Both the position numbers and the translations under genes were made by a program. This document shows, piece by piece, positions 1-8,529 of a stretch of 64,000 nt of DNA. The DNA is from Pandoraea aquatica. GTDB lineage: Bacteria; Pseudomonadota; Gammaproteobacteria; Burkholderiales; Burkholderiaceae. The first letter of the stretch is position 1, and the number at the start of each line of letters is the position of its first letter. The notes below the pieces were generated by a model, which worked only from the letters and a program-made list of their open reading frames with translations, was not told the origin of the DNA and searched no databases. The stretch lies in assembly GCF_902459565.1 (NCBI RefSeq), contig NZ_CABPSN010000002.1, forward strand, positions 806,001 to 870,000, in the 5' to 3' direction.

Positions 1-408
1 ACGCATGAGGACGTAGCCTTGCGCAGTGCCGACGGCACGGCGTGCGCCGTTCACCGCGTCTTCCAGTACACCGCTCGGGCGGCGGAACAGCGCGGCAGTG
101 CGTGCTTTGCCCGGTGCGAGGTCTACGCCCGCGGGGACGGCGGCGTTGTCCATGCGTACCAGTGCGATGGGCAGACCGGCGGCGTCGACCACCGAGATGA
201 CGCACGGCCAGCCTTCCGAGGCGGCTTTCGTCTGTGCGGCGCGAATGACGTTTTGCGCAGCGTCCAGCGTGAGGACAGGGCGTGTGGGCAACTCGGCGGC
301 ATGCGACAGCAGTGGGGCCGCGCCAGCGCAAAGGGCGATCGTCATGGCGCAAATCTGGGCGACGTGTCGCGGGGCACGGCGCAGGGCATCGGAAACGCGG
401 TTAGTCAT
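1..408 (-). CDS. Heme-binding protein, GlcG/HbpS (DUF336) family, 3' end missing
   Basis: The reverse strand is open from an ATG at 408-406 to the left edge without a stop. The product has a signal-like N-terminus (basic start, then a hydrophobic Ala/Leu stretch ending near SHAAELP), followed by LTLDAAQNVIRAA and VISVVDAAGLPIALVRMD, which are typical of the DUF336 fold (HbpS, GlcG, PduO C-domain). The family binds heme or cobalamin, or serves as an accessory to oxidoreductases; the role here is unknown. It is divergent from the LysR gene at 635, with a 17-bp palindrome between them, so control by that regulator is likely. Only the first 136 residues lie in the window. Confidence 0.8.
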   Translation of the reverse strand, partial: MTNRVSDALRRAPRHVAQICAMTIALCAGAAPLLSHAAELPTRPVLTLDAAQNVIRAAQTKAASEGWPCVISVVDAAGLPIALVRMDNAAVPAGVDLAPGKARTAALFRRPSGVLEDAVNGARRAVGTAQGYVLMR

Positions 409-545
409 CGTCAAAAACTCCCGTACTGAGTGAAGGATCGCTGCCGGAAATTACGTCGAAATCTCACGTCGGACGACAGCGATTTGGGTGGGAGTATTCG
501 ACCATGCAGGGGGCCGCCGAGTCATTGCCGAGCGTCGGCGAAGTT

Positions 546-562
546 ATTAGGTAAAACCTAAT
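546..562. promoter_or_regulatory. LysR-type operator candidate between the HbpS-like gene and the LysR gene
   Basis: ATTAGGT and its exact complement ACCTAAT are separated by AAA. The core TAGGTAAAACCTA fits the T-N11-A pattern of LysR boxes. It lies 73 bp before the LysR GTG start and 138 bp before the divergent HbpS-like start, where a shared operator is expected. Binding is inferred. Confidence 0.5.
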
Positions 563-634
563 GAAATCGACGATGACGCCCGCTTTGCCGCGCGGTAGCA
601 TGGCCGAGCACGCATAACAAACCGAGAGGATTTC

Positions 635-1543
635 GTGGAACTTCGGCACTTTCGCTACTTCGTGACGCTGGCGCAGACGCTGCACTTCGGACGTGCCGCG
701 CAAGCGCTGGATATCGCTGCCCCGACGCTCACCGTGCAGATTCAGGACATCGAACGCATGCTGGGCGTGCAGCTCTTCGCACGCAGTCGTCGCGATGTGC
801 GTCTGACACCCGCCGGGGAGATGTTCCTGCTCGAAGCGAAGCAGGTACTTGCGCAAGCCGAACGCGCCGTGCTGGCAGGGCAGCGTGCCGGGCGTGGCGA
901 GACGGGGCGAGTCGAGATCAGTTACGTCGGCTCGGCGGTGTACTCGGGCGTTTTGCAATCGCAACTGGCGGCGTTCCGTCAGGCGTGGCCGGGGGTGATC
1001 GTCACGGCGCGCGAGGTCTCGCAACACGAGTCACCCGCGATGCTCGTGGACAATCGCATCGATATCGCACTGGTTCGGATGCCGGTCAATCTTCACAACC
1101 GGCATCGTGCGCACGTGCTGTTTCGGGACAGCTTCTGCGTGGCGCTCCCGGCGGGCAATCCGCTGGTGAAGCAGTCGGGTGCGATCGATCCCGAGTCGCT
1201 CGACGGCGAGCGTTTCATCAATCCGGAACAGACGTTGGGAACGTTCGAGGTGGCGCGTCGCGGGGGCTTCACGCCAGTGATCGGCTCCGCGCCCGGCTCG
1301 CTGATCGCTGTGCTGACAGCCGTAGCGCTGGGCGAGGGCGTGGCTATCGTGCCGGACGTCCTCGTCGGTGCGACGGCGATACCCGGCGTCGTCTTCAAGC
1401 CGCTGGCGGGGCCGCCGATTCACTCGGAAATCTCGGCGGTCTTCCGCAGCTTCGAGCCATCGCTAGCCGTCTCGAAACTCATCGCTCAGATTACGCAGAC
1501 GGCCGCTGTGACGTCCTATGCACTGTTCGATCAACCGCAATGA
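635..1543 (+). CDS. LysR-family transcriptional regulator
   Basis: The 302-residue protein has the standard LysR layout: winged helix-turn-helix in residues 1-60 (MELRHFRYFVTLAQTLHFGRA, then the recognition helix around APTLTVQIQDIE), a linker helix, and a periplasmic-binding-like effector domain from about residue 90. The GTG start is supported by GAGAGGA 4-10 bases upstream and by the family's usual N-terminus. It is divergent from the HbpS-like gene and probably controls it together with itself. The effector cannot be read from sequence. Confidence 0.9.
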   Translation: MELRHFRYFVTLAQTLHFGRAAQALDIAAPTLTVQIQDIERMLGVQLFARSRRDVRLTPAGEMFLLEAKQVLAQAERAVLAGQRAGRGETGRVEISYVGSAVYSGVLQSQLAAFRQAWPGVIVTAREVSQHESPAMLVDNRIDIALVRMPVNLHNRHRAHVLFRDSFCVALPAGNPLVKQSGAIDPESLDGERFINPEQTLGTFEVARRGGFTPVIGSAPGSLIAVLTAVALGEGVAIVPDVLVGATAIPGVVFKPLAGPPIHSEISAVFRSFEPSLAVSKLIAQITQTAAVTSYALFDQPQ

Positions 1544-1570
1544 CAATGGCGAACGTCGCGAGCGTGCGCC

Positions 1571-2443
1571 TCACTCTACCGGATGAAACTGAGCGAGCAA
1601 ATCGAGGAACAGATCCAGTGCGCGCGTGCGCGGCCGCGACGCTTCCGTGATCGCGCTGATCGCATTCTCGTACTCCGGCCCCGAGGGCACGCGCGCCAGT
1701 GCATGTCGCTTCGCAAACGACGCCGCGTAATACTGCGGCAGCAGCCCCACGTAGTGTCCCGAGAGCACCAGCATCGCCACGGCTTCCAAGCCGGACGCCG
1801 TCGGCCCGCGCGTCAAACCCAGTGAGTTCAGCGCTTCATGCACGAACGGTTGTGTTCGATACACCAGTGGCAATGTCGACGCGTCCTTCATCCGGTGTCG
1901 TGCCACATACAACTGGTGACGTTCGATAAACAGCGGCTGGTAATGAAACCCCGCTTCGCGCCGGTACATCCCCCGAATCGCGATCTGCACGCGACGCTCG
2001 CGTAATGCCAGATCCAACTCGTTGAAGGTCATCACCGTCAACTCGACTTTCACGTCGGGGGCCTGCGTCTTGAGTGCGTCCAGCGCCTCCGGAATGTGGC
2101 AGCCGACGTCCGACAGAATGTGTTCGACCATGCCGATGGAGAGCGTGCCCGAGAGCACCCCTCGCACGGCATCGATCTCCGGACGGATGCGCTCCAGCGA
2201 CTTCAACGCGTCGCGCGCCAGCTCCAGGGCGACCTTGCCCGCGTGCGTCAAAACGAAACCTGACGGCCCACGCTCGCACAGCCGCGTACCCAGCGTCTCC
2301 TCGACCTCGCGGATATGTCGGCTGATCGACGCCTTCGACATGTTCAACTGCTTCTCCGCCGCAGCAAAGCCACTGGCCTGTGCCACCGCGCAGAAGATGC
2401 GCAACGAGCGCAGATCGCGCTCACTGAAGTCCCGATTCGCCAC
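1571..2443 (-). CDS. LysR-family regulator divergent from the ureohydrolase/ABC operon
   Basis: The protein has an N-terminal LysR helix-turn-helix (DLRSLRIFCAVAQASGFAAA, recognition helix at KASISRHIREVE) and a C-terminal effector domain. The open frame reaches 2557, but the first 38 residues are not LysR-like. A GTG at 2443 preceded by GGGAG with a 6-base gap gives a normal 290-residue protein. It reads away from the operon beginning at 2697, the usual place for a LysR activator or repressor, so the effector may be the transported guanidino or amino acid compound. That link is inference from position. Confidence 0.87.
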   Translation of the reverse strand: MANRDFSERDLRSLRIFCAVAQASGFAAAEKQLNMSKASISRHIREVEETLGTRLCERGPSGFVLTHAGKVALELARDALKSLERIRPEIDAVRGVLSGTLSIGMVEHILSDVGCHIPEALDALKTQAPDVKVELTVMTFNELDLALRERRVQIAIRGMYRREAGFHYQPLFIERHQLYVARHRMKDASTLPLVYRTQPFVHEALNSLGLTRGPTASGLEAVAMLVLSGHYVGLLPQYYAASFAKRHALARVPSGPEYENAISAITEASRPRTRALDLFLDLLAQFHPVE

Positions 2444-2696
2444 TGTCTGCTCCCATCTGTTGCGCTTGGGTTTACCCCTGAAAACCTGCACAAGCCGCAG
2501 CGGGCGGTGAGTTTCAAAAGGTTTCGTTTTTCGAAACCATACCAATAAAAAAATCATTTTTCATGATCTTTTTGCCCGCATACATTGAATTGCAGAGGCG
2601 CGAACTTCCTCCGGCCACAGACGCAATTACACCGCTAGCACCGACATCACCGGACGCGCCCCATCAAGCCCTAACCCACATGACGCGAGGCAAGCT

Positions 2697-3557
2697 ATGA
2701 AGACCTGGTCCAGACGATCCTTTGTAAAGGCGACGCTTGCATCGAGCGCCGCATTGGCGCTCCCAGTCGTGCCGACGCTGGCCTTTGCCGAAGGCGGCAC
2801 GCTTGCCGACATCAAGAAGCGTGGCAAGCTGACGGTCGGCACCGAAGCGGCTTACGAGCCGTTCGAATATGTCGAAAACGGACAAGTAGTCGGGTATGGG
2901 CACGATGTCCTCGAACTGATGGCCGCGAAGCTCGGCGTCAAGCTCGAACAGATGAATCTGCCGTTCCAGGGCTTGTTGCCGGGCCTGATGTCGCACAAGT
3001 TCGACTTTGTGGCGACGAGCGTCGGCATCACGCCCGAGCGCGCCAAGCGCTTCGCGTTCAGCCAGCCGGTCGGCGTCGTGCGCTCGGTGTTGATGGTGCG
3101 TGTCGACGAGACCGCCATCAAGAGCGGCATGGATATCGGAGGCAAGACCATCGGCACGCAGATGGGCTCGTCGTCGCAACCGGTGGCGGACGAGTTCGAG
3201 AAGGAACTCAAAGAGAAGACAGGCAAGGGCTATGCGGGCACGCGTTTGTTTCAGGCGTATCCGGACGTCTCCAACGCGCTCGCCAACAAGACCATCGACG
3301 TCGCGCTAATGCCATCCAACATCGCCGCTGTGCAGATGCGCAAGCAGCCGAACGCGTTCCGCATCGCCGGCACCATCGGTCAGCCGAAGCTGCTGGCCTG
3401 GGTGGCGAATCCGAACGATCTCGAGATTCGCAAGTTCATCAACGACTCGCTCGACGAATTCCGCGCCAACGGCAAGCTCGCTGCGTTGCAGAAGAAGTGG
3501 TTCGGCGGCCCGATGGATACGCCGCGCGAGAACTACCTGCCGCAGGGGGCGATTTGA
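2697..3557 (+). CDS. Amino-acid-type ABC transporter substrate-binding protein, Tat-exported
   Basis: The 286-residue protein has SRRSFVK within the first 12 residues followed by a hydrophobic stretch ending at AFAEGG, which fits a twin-arginine signal. The mature part is the SBP_bac_3 fold (LTVGTEAAYEPFEYVENGQVVGYGHDV, later GLLPGLMSHKFDFVATSVGITPERAKRF) seen in receptors for polar amino acids and opines. It is the first gene of a compact operon with both permeases, a ureohydrolase, the ATPase and RidA. Tat export would mean folding before secretion, which is unusual for this receptor family. The substrate is unknown; a guanidino acid is suggested by the neighbouring ureohydrolase. Confidence 0.9.
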   Translation: MKTWSRRSFVKATLASSAALALPVVPTLAFAEGGTLADIKKRGKLTVGTEAAYEPFEYVENGQVVGYGHDVLELMAAKLGVKLEQMNLPFQGLLPGLMSHKFDFVATSVGITPERAKRFAFSQPVGVVRSVLMVRVDETAIKSGMDIGGKTIGTQMGSSSQPVADEFEKELKEKTGKGYAGTRLFQAYPDVSNALANKTIDVALMPSNIAAVQMRKQPNAFRIAGTIGQPKLLAWVANPNDLEIRKFINDSLDEFRANGKLAALQKKWFGGPMDTPRENYLPQGAI

Positions 3558-3568
3558 CCTCCGCCGCC

Positions 3569-4261
3569 ATGGTCGACGGTCTCGGCAGCATGGGGGGTAT
3601 GGCCGGTGTGATTCAACCGTTTCTCGAGGGCGTGGTCTCAGGGACGGCGATCACCCTGGCCGCATCGGCCGGAGCCTTCGTGATCGGGCTGGCGCTCGGG
3701 ATCGTGCTGCTGCTCATGCGCATCTCGCCGTTCGCACCGTTGCGCTCGCTGGTGGTGCTGTGGGTGAGTCTGATTCGCGGCACACCGGCGCTGATCCACA
3801 TGCTGATCGCGTACTACATGGTGCCGGCGATGTTCGATCTGTCGATCTCACCCGTCACTGCGGGCGTGGCGGCACTCGCCTGCAACACGAGCGCTTACAT
3901 CGTCGAAATTCTGCGCGGCGCACTCGGCACGATCTCGTACGGACAACGCGCCGCCGGTTATGCGATGGGCATGCGAGCGACGCAGGTGTGGCGGCATGTG
4001 CTGCTGCCGCAGGTCATCTACCGCTCCATTCCGCCGCTGACCAGCGAGTTCACGATTCTGCTCAAGGCGTCGTCGCTGATGTCGATCATCGCCGTGCCGG
4101 AACTCGCGACGGTCGCACGCAACGCCACTTTGCAGACGGATCTGCCGTTGCAGGTCTTCGCGATCACAGCGGCCGTGTACTTCGTGTTGCTGTTCTGCAT
4201 TTCGGCCGCGTCGCGTGTGTGCGAGCGCCGCGTATCGAGGATGTTGCCCCATGGCCATTGA
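3569..4261 (+). CDS. Amino-acid ABC transporter permease (first of two)
   Basis: An inner-membrane protein of the HisM/GlnP type with several hydrophobic segments and the ATPase-contact loop near GQRAAGYAMGMRATQVWRHV. The ATG at 3569 lies just after the upstream stop. An in-frame TTG at 3554 overlaps that stop and has AGGGGG five bases upstream, so translation may begin there by coupling. Its end overlaps the second permease by 11 bases. The pair should form the heterodimeric channel for the receptor at 2697. Confidence 0.88.
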   Translation: MVDGLGSMGGMAGVIQPFLEGVVSGTAITLAASAGAFVIGLALGIVLLLMRISPFAPLRSLVVLWVSLIRGTPALIHMLIAYYMVPAMFDLSISPVTAGVAALACNTSAYIVEILRGALGTISYGQRAAGYAMGMRATQVWRHVLLPQVIYRSIPPLTSEFTILLKASSLMSIIAVPELATVARNATLQTDLPLQVFAITAAVYFVLLFCISAASRVCERRVSRMLPHGH

Positions 4262-4964
4262 TTTCTCCATCGTCCGCGAAGCGATTCCTGTCCTGCTCGA
4301 AGGCCTGCGCGTCACTGCGCTCGTGAGCCTTGCCGGTATCCCCATCGGCATCGTGATCGGCATCGCTGCCGCCTACGCCGCGCAGTCGCGCACGTTGCTG
4401 CGCCCGATAGCGCTCGGTTACGTCGAGCTGGTGCGCAACATCCCGTATCTGATCCTCGTCTATCTGTCGTTCTTCGGCTTGCCGAAGCTTGGTGTGAGCG
4501 CGTCGGCCATGACGGTCGCAGTCGGGTGCACGGCGTTCTACACCGGTGGCTACTTCTGCGAAATCCTGCGTGCAGCCCTGCGCAGCGTGGCGCTCGGCCA
4601 GACGCACGCAGCGCTCTCGCTGGGCATGACTTACTGGCAGACGCAGCGTCACATCATCGCGCCGCAGTTGTTCGGCTTTCTGATTCCGCCGACGACGAGC
4701 CTCGTAATCATGATGTTCAAGGACTCGGCCATCTTCTCGGTGATGAGCCTGCCGGAGATGACCTATCAGAGCAATCTGCTCACCGCAAACACGTTCGCTT
4801 ACGTCGAAGTGCTCGGCACGACGGCATTGATCTACTGGCTCAGCAGCGTCTTGCTGGCCGGTGTGGGGCGGCGTCTGGAAACCGTGGTCGGGCGACGTAC
4901 CCGCACACCCGACGCCGTCGCTTTCTCGACACTCCCCGCCAAAGGAAAAGGACAACTCTCATGA
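4251..4964 (+). CDS. Amino-acid ABC transporter permease (second of two)
   Basis: A 237-residue membrane protein related to the first permease, with the typical VELVRNIPYLILVYLSFF segment and the coupling loop at LGQTHAALSLGMTYWQ. The start at 4251 (MAIDFSIV) is chosen over an upstream in-frame ATG because it sits in the usual family position and overlaps the preceding gene by 11 bases. It overlaps the ureohydrolase by ATGA, so the genes are translationally coupled. Confidence 0.9.
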   Translation: MAIDFSIVREAIPVLLEGLRVTALVSLAGIPIGIVIGIAAAYAAQSRTLLRPIALGYVELVRNIPYLILVYLSFFGLPKLGVSASAMTVAVGCTAFYTGGYFCEILRAALRSVALGQTHAALSLGMTYWQTQRHIIAPQLFGFLIPPTTSLVIMMFKDSAIFSVMSLPEMTYQSNLLTANTFAYVEVLGTTALIYWLSSVLLAGVGRRLETVVGRRTRTPDAVAFSTLPAKGKGQLS

Positions 4965-5920
4965 CGACTTACACCGTTGCCCCGCGCACAGGCCATCCGA
5001 CCCTGCTGTACTCGGAGCTTGATCTCGACATCGACAACCTGAAGGCGGACATCGCCGTGCTCGGCATGCCATACGGTGCGCCTTACGCTGCGTCCGACTT
5101 CAGCAACGATCAGACGAACGCACCGTCCGCGATTCGTCAGGCGACGGACCGCGTGGTGCGCCGTCCCGAGCATTACGACTTCGATATCGACGGCCCGCTG
5201 CTGCAAGGGCGCAAGGACATCCGGTTCGTCGATTGCGGCGACATCGTGCCCGACCTGTCTAAGCCGGGCGAGCACTATGCCCGCGCCGAAGCGGCGGTGC
5301 GTCGCATCGCAGCGGGCGGTGCGATGCCCATCGTGCTGGGCGGCGACCATGGCATCACCACACCCGTGCTGCGCGGTCTCGATCAGAAGGGACCGATCAC
5401 GCTCGTGCACATCGACGCGCACCTGGACTGGCGCGACGAAGTGAACGGTGTGCGTGAAGGTCTATCGAGCCCGATTCGTCGCGCGTCGGAAATGGCGCAC
5501 GTGGATCGCATCATCCAGATCGGTTTGCGTGCGCAGGGCAGCGGCCGTCCGGCGGACCTCGCGGCGGCCCGCGAGTACGGTGCGGAACTGGTGACGGCGT
5601 ATGAGCTGCACGACATCGGCATGGACGCCGTGCTCGATCGCATTCCCGACGGCAGCAACTACTACCTCACCATCGATGCCGACGGGCTCGATCCGTCGAC
5701 CATGCCCGCCGTGGCTGGCCCGGCACCGGGTGGCGTGACCTTCGTGCAGGCGCGCAAGCTGATTCACGGTCTGGTGCGCAAGGGGCGCGTGGTCGGCATG
5801 GACATCGTTGAAATTCAGCCGGAGAAGGACGACGCAAACCTGATTTCGTGTGTGACGGCCGGCCGTCTGATCCTCAACCTGATCGGCGCGTCGATTCGCG
5901 CAGGACACTACGACAAATGA
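4961..5920 (+). CDS. Ureohydrolase (agmatinase/arginase family) embedded in an ABC transporter operon
   Basis: The 319-residue protein carries all six expected metal ligands: H130 in GGDHG, D152/H154/D156 in DAHLD, and D239/D241 in DADGLDP. Family members split urea from guanidino substrates (arginine, agmatine, guanidinobutyrate, guanidinopropionate, formiminoglutamate, guanidine). The start at 4961 overlaps the permease stop, and the stop overlaps the ATPase start, so enzyme and transporter are made together. This implies that the imported compound is its substrate or is converted to it. Which guanidino compound is used cannot be read from the sequence; arginase is less likely because the sequence looks more like the agmatinase branch. 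Confidence 0.88.
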   Translation: MTTYTVAPRTGHPTLLYSELDLDIDNLKADIAVLGMPYGAPYAASDFSNDQTNAPSAIRQATDRVVRRPEHYDFDIDGPLLQGRKDIRFVDCGDIVPDLSKPGEHYARAEAAVRRIAAGGAMPIVLGGDHGITTPVLRGLDQKGPITLVHIDAHLDWRDEVNGVREGLSSPIRRASEMAHVDRIIQIGLRAQGSGRPADLAAAREYGAELVTAYELHDIGMDAVLDRIPDGSNYYLTIDADGLDPSTMPAVAGPAPGGVTFVQARKLIHGLVRKGRVVGMDIVEIQPEKDDANLISCVTAGRLILNLIGASIRAGHYDK

Positions 5921-6663
5921 GCACCGCACAACCCATCATCGAGATTCGCGACGTCGACAAGTGGTACGGCGCGCACCACGTGCTCAAGCAATGCTCGACG
6001 CATGTCGGCAAGGGCGAGATCGTGGTGGTGTGCGGGCCGTCCGGCTCGGGCAAGTCGACGCTGATCAAGACTGTCAACGCGCTGGAGCCGTTCCAGAAGG
6101 GCGACGTTGTGGTGGCAGGCACGTCGCTCACCGCGAAGTCGACCAATCTGCCGAAGCTGCGTAGCAAGGTCGGCATGGTCTTCCAGCATTTCGAGCTGTT
6201 CCCGCATCTGGATCTGACACGCAATCTCACGCTTGCACAGCAGATCGTGCTCGGGCGTGACGCCGATTCTGCGCGCACCAAAGCGCGGGCGTTGCTTGAT
6301 CGTGTGGGACTGTCGGCGCACGCGCACAAGTATCCGGGGCAACTGTCCGGCGGTCAGCAGCAACGCGTGGCGATCGCGCGAGCGTTGTCGATGGACCCGA
6401 TGGCGATGCTGTTCGACGAACCCACGTCGGCGCTCGATCCGGAAATGGTCAACGAAGTGCTCGACGTGATGGTCGAACTCGCCCGCGAGGGCATGACGAT
6501 GATGGTCGTCACCCATGAGATGGGCTTTGCGCGACGTGTGGCGCATCGCGTGGTGTTCATGGAGGACGGCGCGATCATCGAAGACAGCCCGACCGACGTG
6601 TTCTTCAATGAAGCGGCGAGTCCCGCCGCGAAGCGCTTCCTCTCCAAGATTCTGGCGCACTGA
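5917..6663 (+). CDS. Amino-acid ABC transporter ATP-binding protein
   Basis: A 248-residue ATPase of the GlnQ/HisP class: Walker A GPSGSGKST at about residue 40, Q-loop at VFQHFELFPH, signature LSGGQQQR, Walker B MLFDEPTSALDPE and the switch histidine in VVTHEMGFA. The ATG overlaps the ureohydrolase stop (ATGA). It powers the two-permease importer and completes the set receptor, two permeases and ATPase. Confidence 0.95.
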   Translation: MSTAQPIIEIRDVDKWYGAHHVLKQCSTHVGKGEIVVVCGPSGSGKSTLIKTVNALEPFQKGDVVVAGTSLTAKSTNLPKLRSKVGMVFQHFELFPHLDLTRNLTLAQQIVLGRDADSARTKARALLDRVGLSAHAHKYPGQLSGGQQQRVAIARALSMDPMAMLFDEPTSALDPEMVNEVLDVMVELAREGMTMMVVTHEMGFARRVAHRVVFMEDGAIIEDSPTDVFFNEAASPAAKRFLSKILAH

Positions 6664-6698
6664 CTGCGCCGCCGACCCATATAGAAAGACGAGACAAC

Positions 6699-7112
6699 AT
6701 GACGCACACCCGCATTCGCAAGTTCAACACCCGCGAGACCTATCCGGAACAGAAGCTCGACAACGATCTGTGCCAGGCGGTGATCGCAGGGAACACGATC
6801 TATCTGCGCGGGCAGATCGGTCAGGACCTCGACACGCGTGAGTCGGTAGGCATTGGCGACGTGACGGCACAGACCGAACGCGCCATGGCCAACGTGAAGA
6901 TGCTGCTGGACGAATGCGGCAGTCAACTCGCGGATATCTGCAAGGTGACGGTCTATATCGTCGATCCGCGTTATCGCGAGGCTGTGTACAACGTCATGGG
7001 CCGCTGGCTCAAGGGCGTGTTCCCCGTCTCGACGGGCATCGTGGTGCAGGCGCTGGCGCGTCCTGAGTGGTTGGTGGAAATCGATGTGACGGCGGTGAAG
7101 TCGACCGCTTGA
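6699..7112 (+). CDS. RidA/YjgF/YER057c family protein
   Basis: A 137-residue protein of the Rid family, recognisable from the central GDVTAQTERAMANVKMLLDECG and the ending VQALARPEWLVEIDVTAV. RidA proteins hydrolyse reactive enamines and imines formed by PLP or flavin enzymes; other members are specific deaminases in catabolic operons. It lies 35 bases after the ATPase gene, so it is probably the last gene of the operon. It may detoxify or deaminate an intermediate downstream of the ureohydrolase product. The conserved arginine position is occupied (ALARPEW). Confidence 0.9.
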   Translation: MTHTRIRKFNTRETYPEQKLDNDLCQAVIAGNTIYLRGQIGQDLDTRESVGIGDVTAQTERAMANVKMLLDECGSQLADICKVTVYIVDPRYREAVYNVMGRWLKGVFPVSTGIVVQALARPEWLVEIDVTAVKSTA

Positions 7113-7145
7113 CCTCGTGTAGTCGAATCGAGGGACGCAAAACGT

Positions 7146-7183
7146 CACGGGCGATGCATCGACGTATCGATACATCGGCCGTG
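7146..7183. terminator. Stem-loop between convergent genes
   Basis: CGATGCATCGA pairs with TCGATACATCG around a CGTA loop with one mismatch, and the outer CACGG/CCGTG extends the stem. It lies between the end of the RidA gene and the end of the reverse-strand gene at 7201. There is no U-run, so it may stabilise transcript ends rather than terminate by itself. Confidence 0.4.
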
Positions 7184-7200
7184 AAGAAGCTGTCGGTGAT

Positions 7201-7791
7201 TCAGAAGCGGCGCTTGACGTACACGGTCGCGCCGAGATCCTTCTGACGGAGAATCGGGATCTTGGCGCTTGCGGAAACCGTCCAGTCTTCGGTCTTCAGC
7301 GAAAGCCCGCGCTTGGGATCGGAACCCAGCTTGTCGTCGGTATTGTTCCACTGAACAAGGGACAATTGCGGCGAGCGGTTCGGCCCGATGCTCAGATAAT
7401 TTCGCGTCGCTTTCGCGGCGTCGGCCGCATCGGCGGCCGAGGGCGTCTCGATCCAGTCGGCAGTCCGGTGTTCGGCGGACGGTGCTGCGCTGTTGATCGC
7501 TTCGATCCTCGTGTAGAGAAAGGCGTTGGTGTCTGCCTGTGTCATCCGGTCGACGCGCTCGGGCGACTCAGGGCCTTCTCGACCGAACGGATAGAGCGTG
7601 ACGGGGACGGCCGGAACCACTGCGACGGAGATGGGGGCAGGCGGAGGCGGGACACGTACGGGTAGTGGTGACGGACCGAGGTTGGCCATCATCATCTGTT
7701 CGGATGAACCCGTGCCGACACCTTGCGACATCGCCACGCCGCTGAGCATGGCAAGACAAGTGCCGATCATCCATTTATTCAGGCACGTCAT
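7201..7791 (-). CDS. Secreted protein of unknown function
   Basis: A 196-residue protein with a signal-like start (basic residue, then IGTCLAMLSGVAMS) followed by a proline-rich stretch (PSPLPVRVPPPPAP) and a C-terminal part rich in polar residues ending in VYVKRRF. Two ATGs lie close together. The one at 7791 has GGGAGG seven bases upstream, whereas the one at 7797 is only one base from it, so 7791 is preferred. I recognise no family. It stands alone between the RidA gene and an HxlR regulator. Confidence 0.65.
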   Translation of the reverse strand: MTCLNKWMIGTCLAMLSGVAMSQGVGTGSSEQMMMANLGPSPLPVRVPPPPAPISVAVVPAVPVTLYPFGREGPESPERVDRMTQADTNAFLYTRIEAINSAAPSAEHRTADWIETPSAADAADAAKATRNYLSIGPNRSPQLSLVQWNNTDDKLGSDPKRGLSLKTEDWTVSASAKIPILRQKDLGATVYVKRRF

Positions 7792-8080
7792 GGACATGCC
7801 TCCCGTGAAGGAATGGAAACGCTAATTCACTGGCCCCATTTTTACCTTCGTACGGCGTGCTTCTTTACTTCGCAAACTTTGTATTACGAACCGTCTTGAG
7901 CGGTTTCTCAGCGTGCCGTATGCACTTAGGAAGTGTAGTCAGTCATTTGCATCGCGCTACCCCAATTTGCACCCGGTTCATGCTGCATTGCGATTAGCGC
8001 AGGGGCTCAGGCCCGCCGGACAAGACCTTGATGCATTCGTCGCCGGAATGGCTCCGGGTATATCCCGACACTTCGCAGCG

Positions 8081-8407
8081 TCAAACCTGCTCGTCGCGAG
8101 CCTTCAGCCAAAGCCCGAACTCCTTCATCACGTCGACCACGGGACGCAACCGTTCGCCGTCGGCCGACAACGCATATTCGACTTTGACAGGCGAGGTCGG
8201 GTGCACGGTGCGCGTGATCAGACCCGCCTCTTCGAGCGCGCGAAGGTCGAGCGTGAGCATGCGTTGCGAAATGCCGGGCACGTCACGCCGCAGATCGTTG
8301 AATCGTTTGGGACCGTCGAGCAGATACGACACGAGCAGCAGTCGCCATCTCCCGCCGAGGACACGCATCGATTCTTCCACCGAACAGCCGGACAGATTCT
8401 CTTTCAT
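8081..8407 (-). CDS. HxlR-family transcriptional regulator
   Basis: A 108-residue winged-helix protein with the HxlR signature: CSVEESMRVLGGRWRLLLVSYLL, then RFNDLRRDVPGISQRMLTLDLRALEEAGLI. HxlR proteins commonly respond to reactive electrophiles or aldehydes. It is divergent from the glutathione S-transferase at 8530. The 122-bp gap is AT-rich and contains TCGGTATA and its complement TATACCGA 42 bp apart (8430-8437 and 8480-8487), possible operator halves. Confidence 0.9.
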   Translation of the reverse strand: MKENLSGCSVEESMRVLGGRWRLLLVSYLLDGPKRFNDLRRDVPGISQRMLTLDLRALEEAGLITRTVHPTSPVKVEYALSADGERLRPVVDVMKEFGLWLKARDEQV

Positions 8408-8529
8408 CGGGCACTCACATTTTTAAAAGTCGGTATATTTTTTGTACTTATATGACATTTTAGTGCCTTCTTTATTTTTTATACCGAATCCCTAGAATGA
8501 CCCCCCACAACATCATTCAAGGATTCCTC

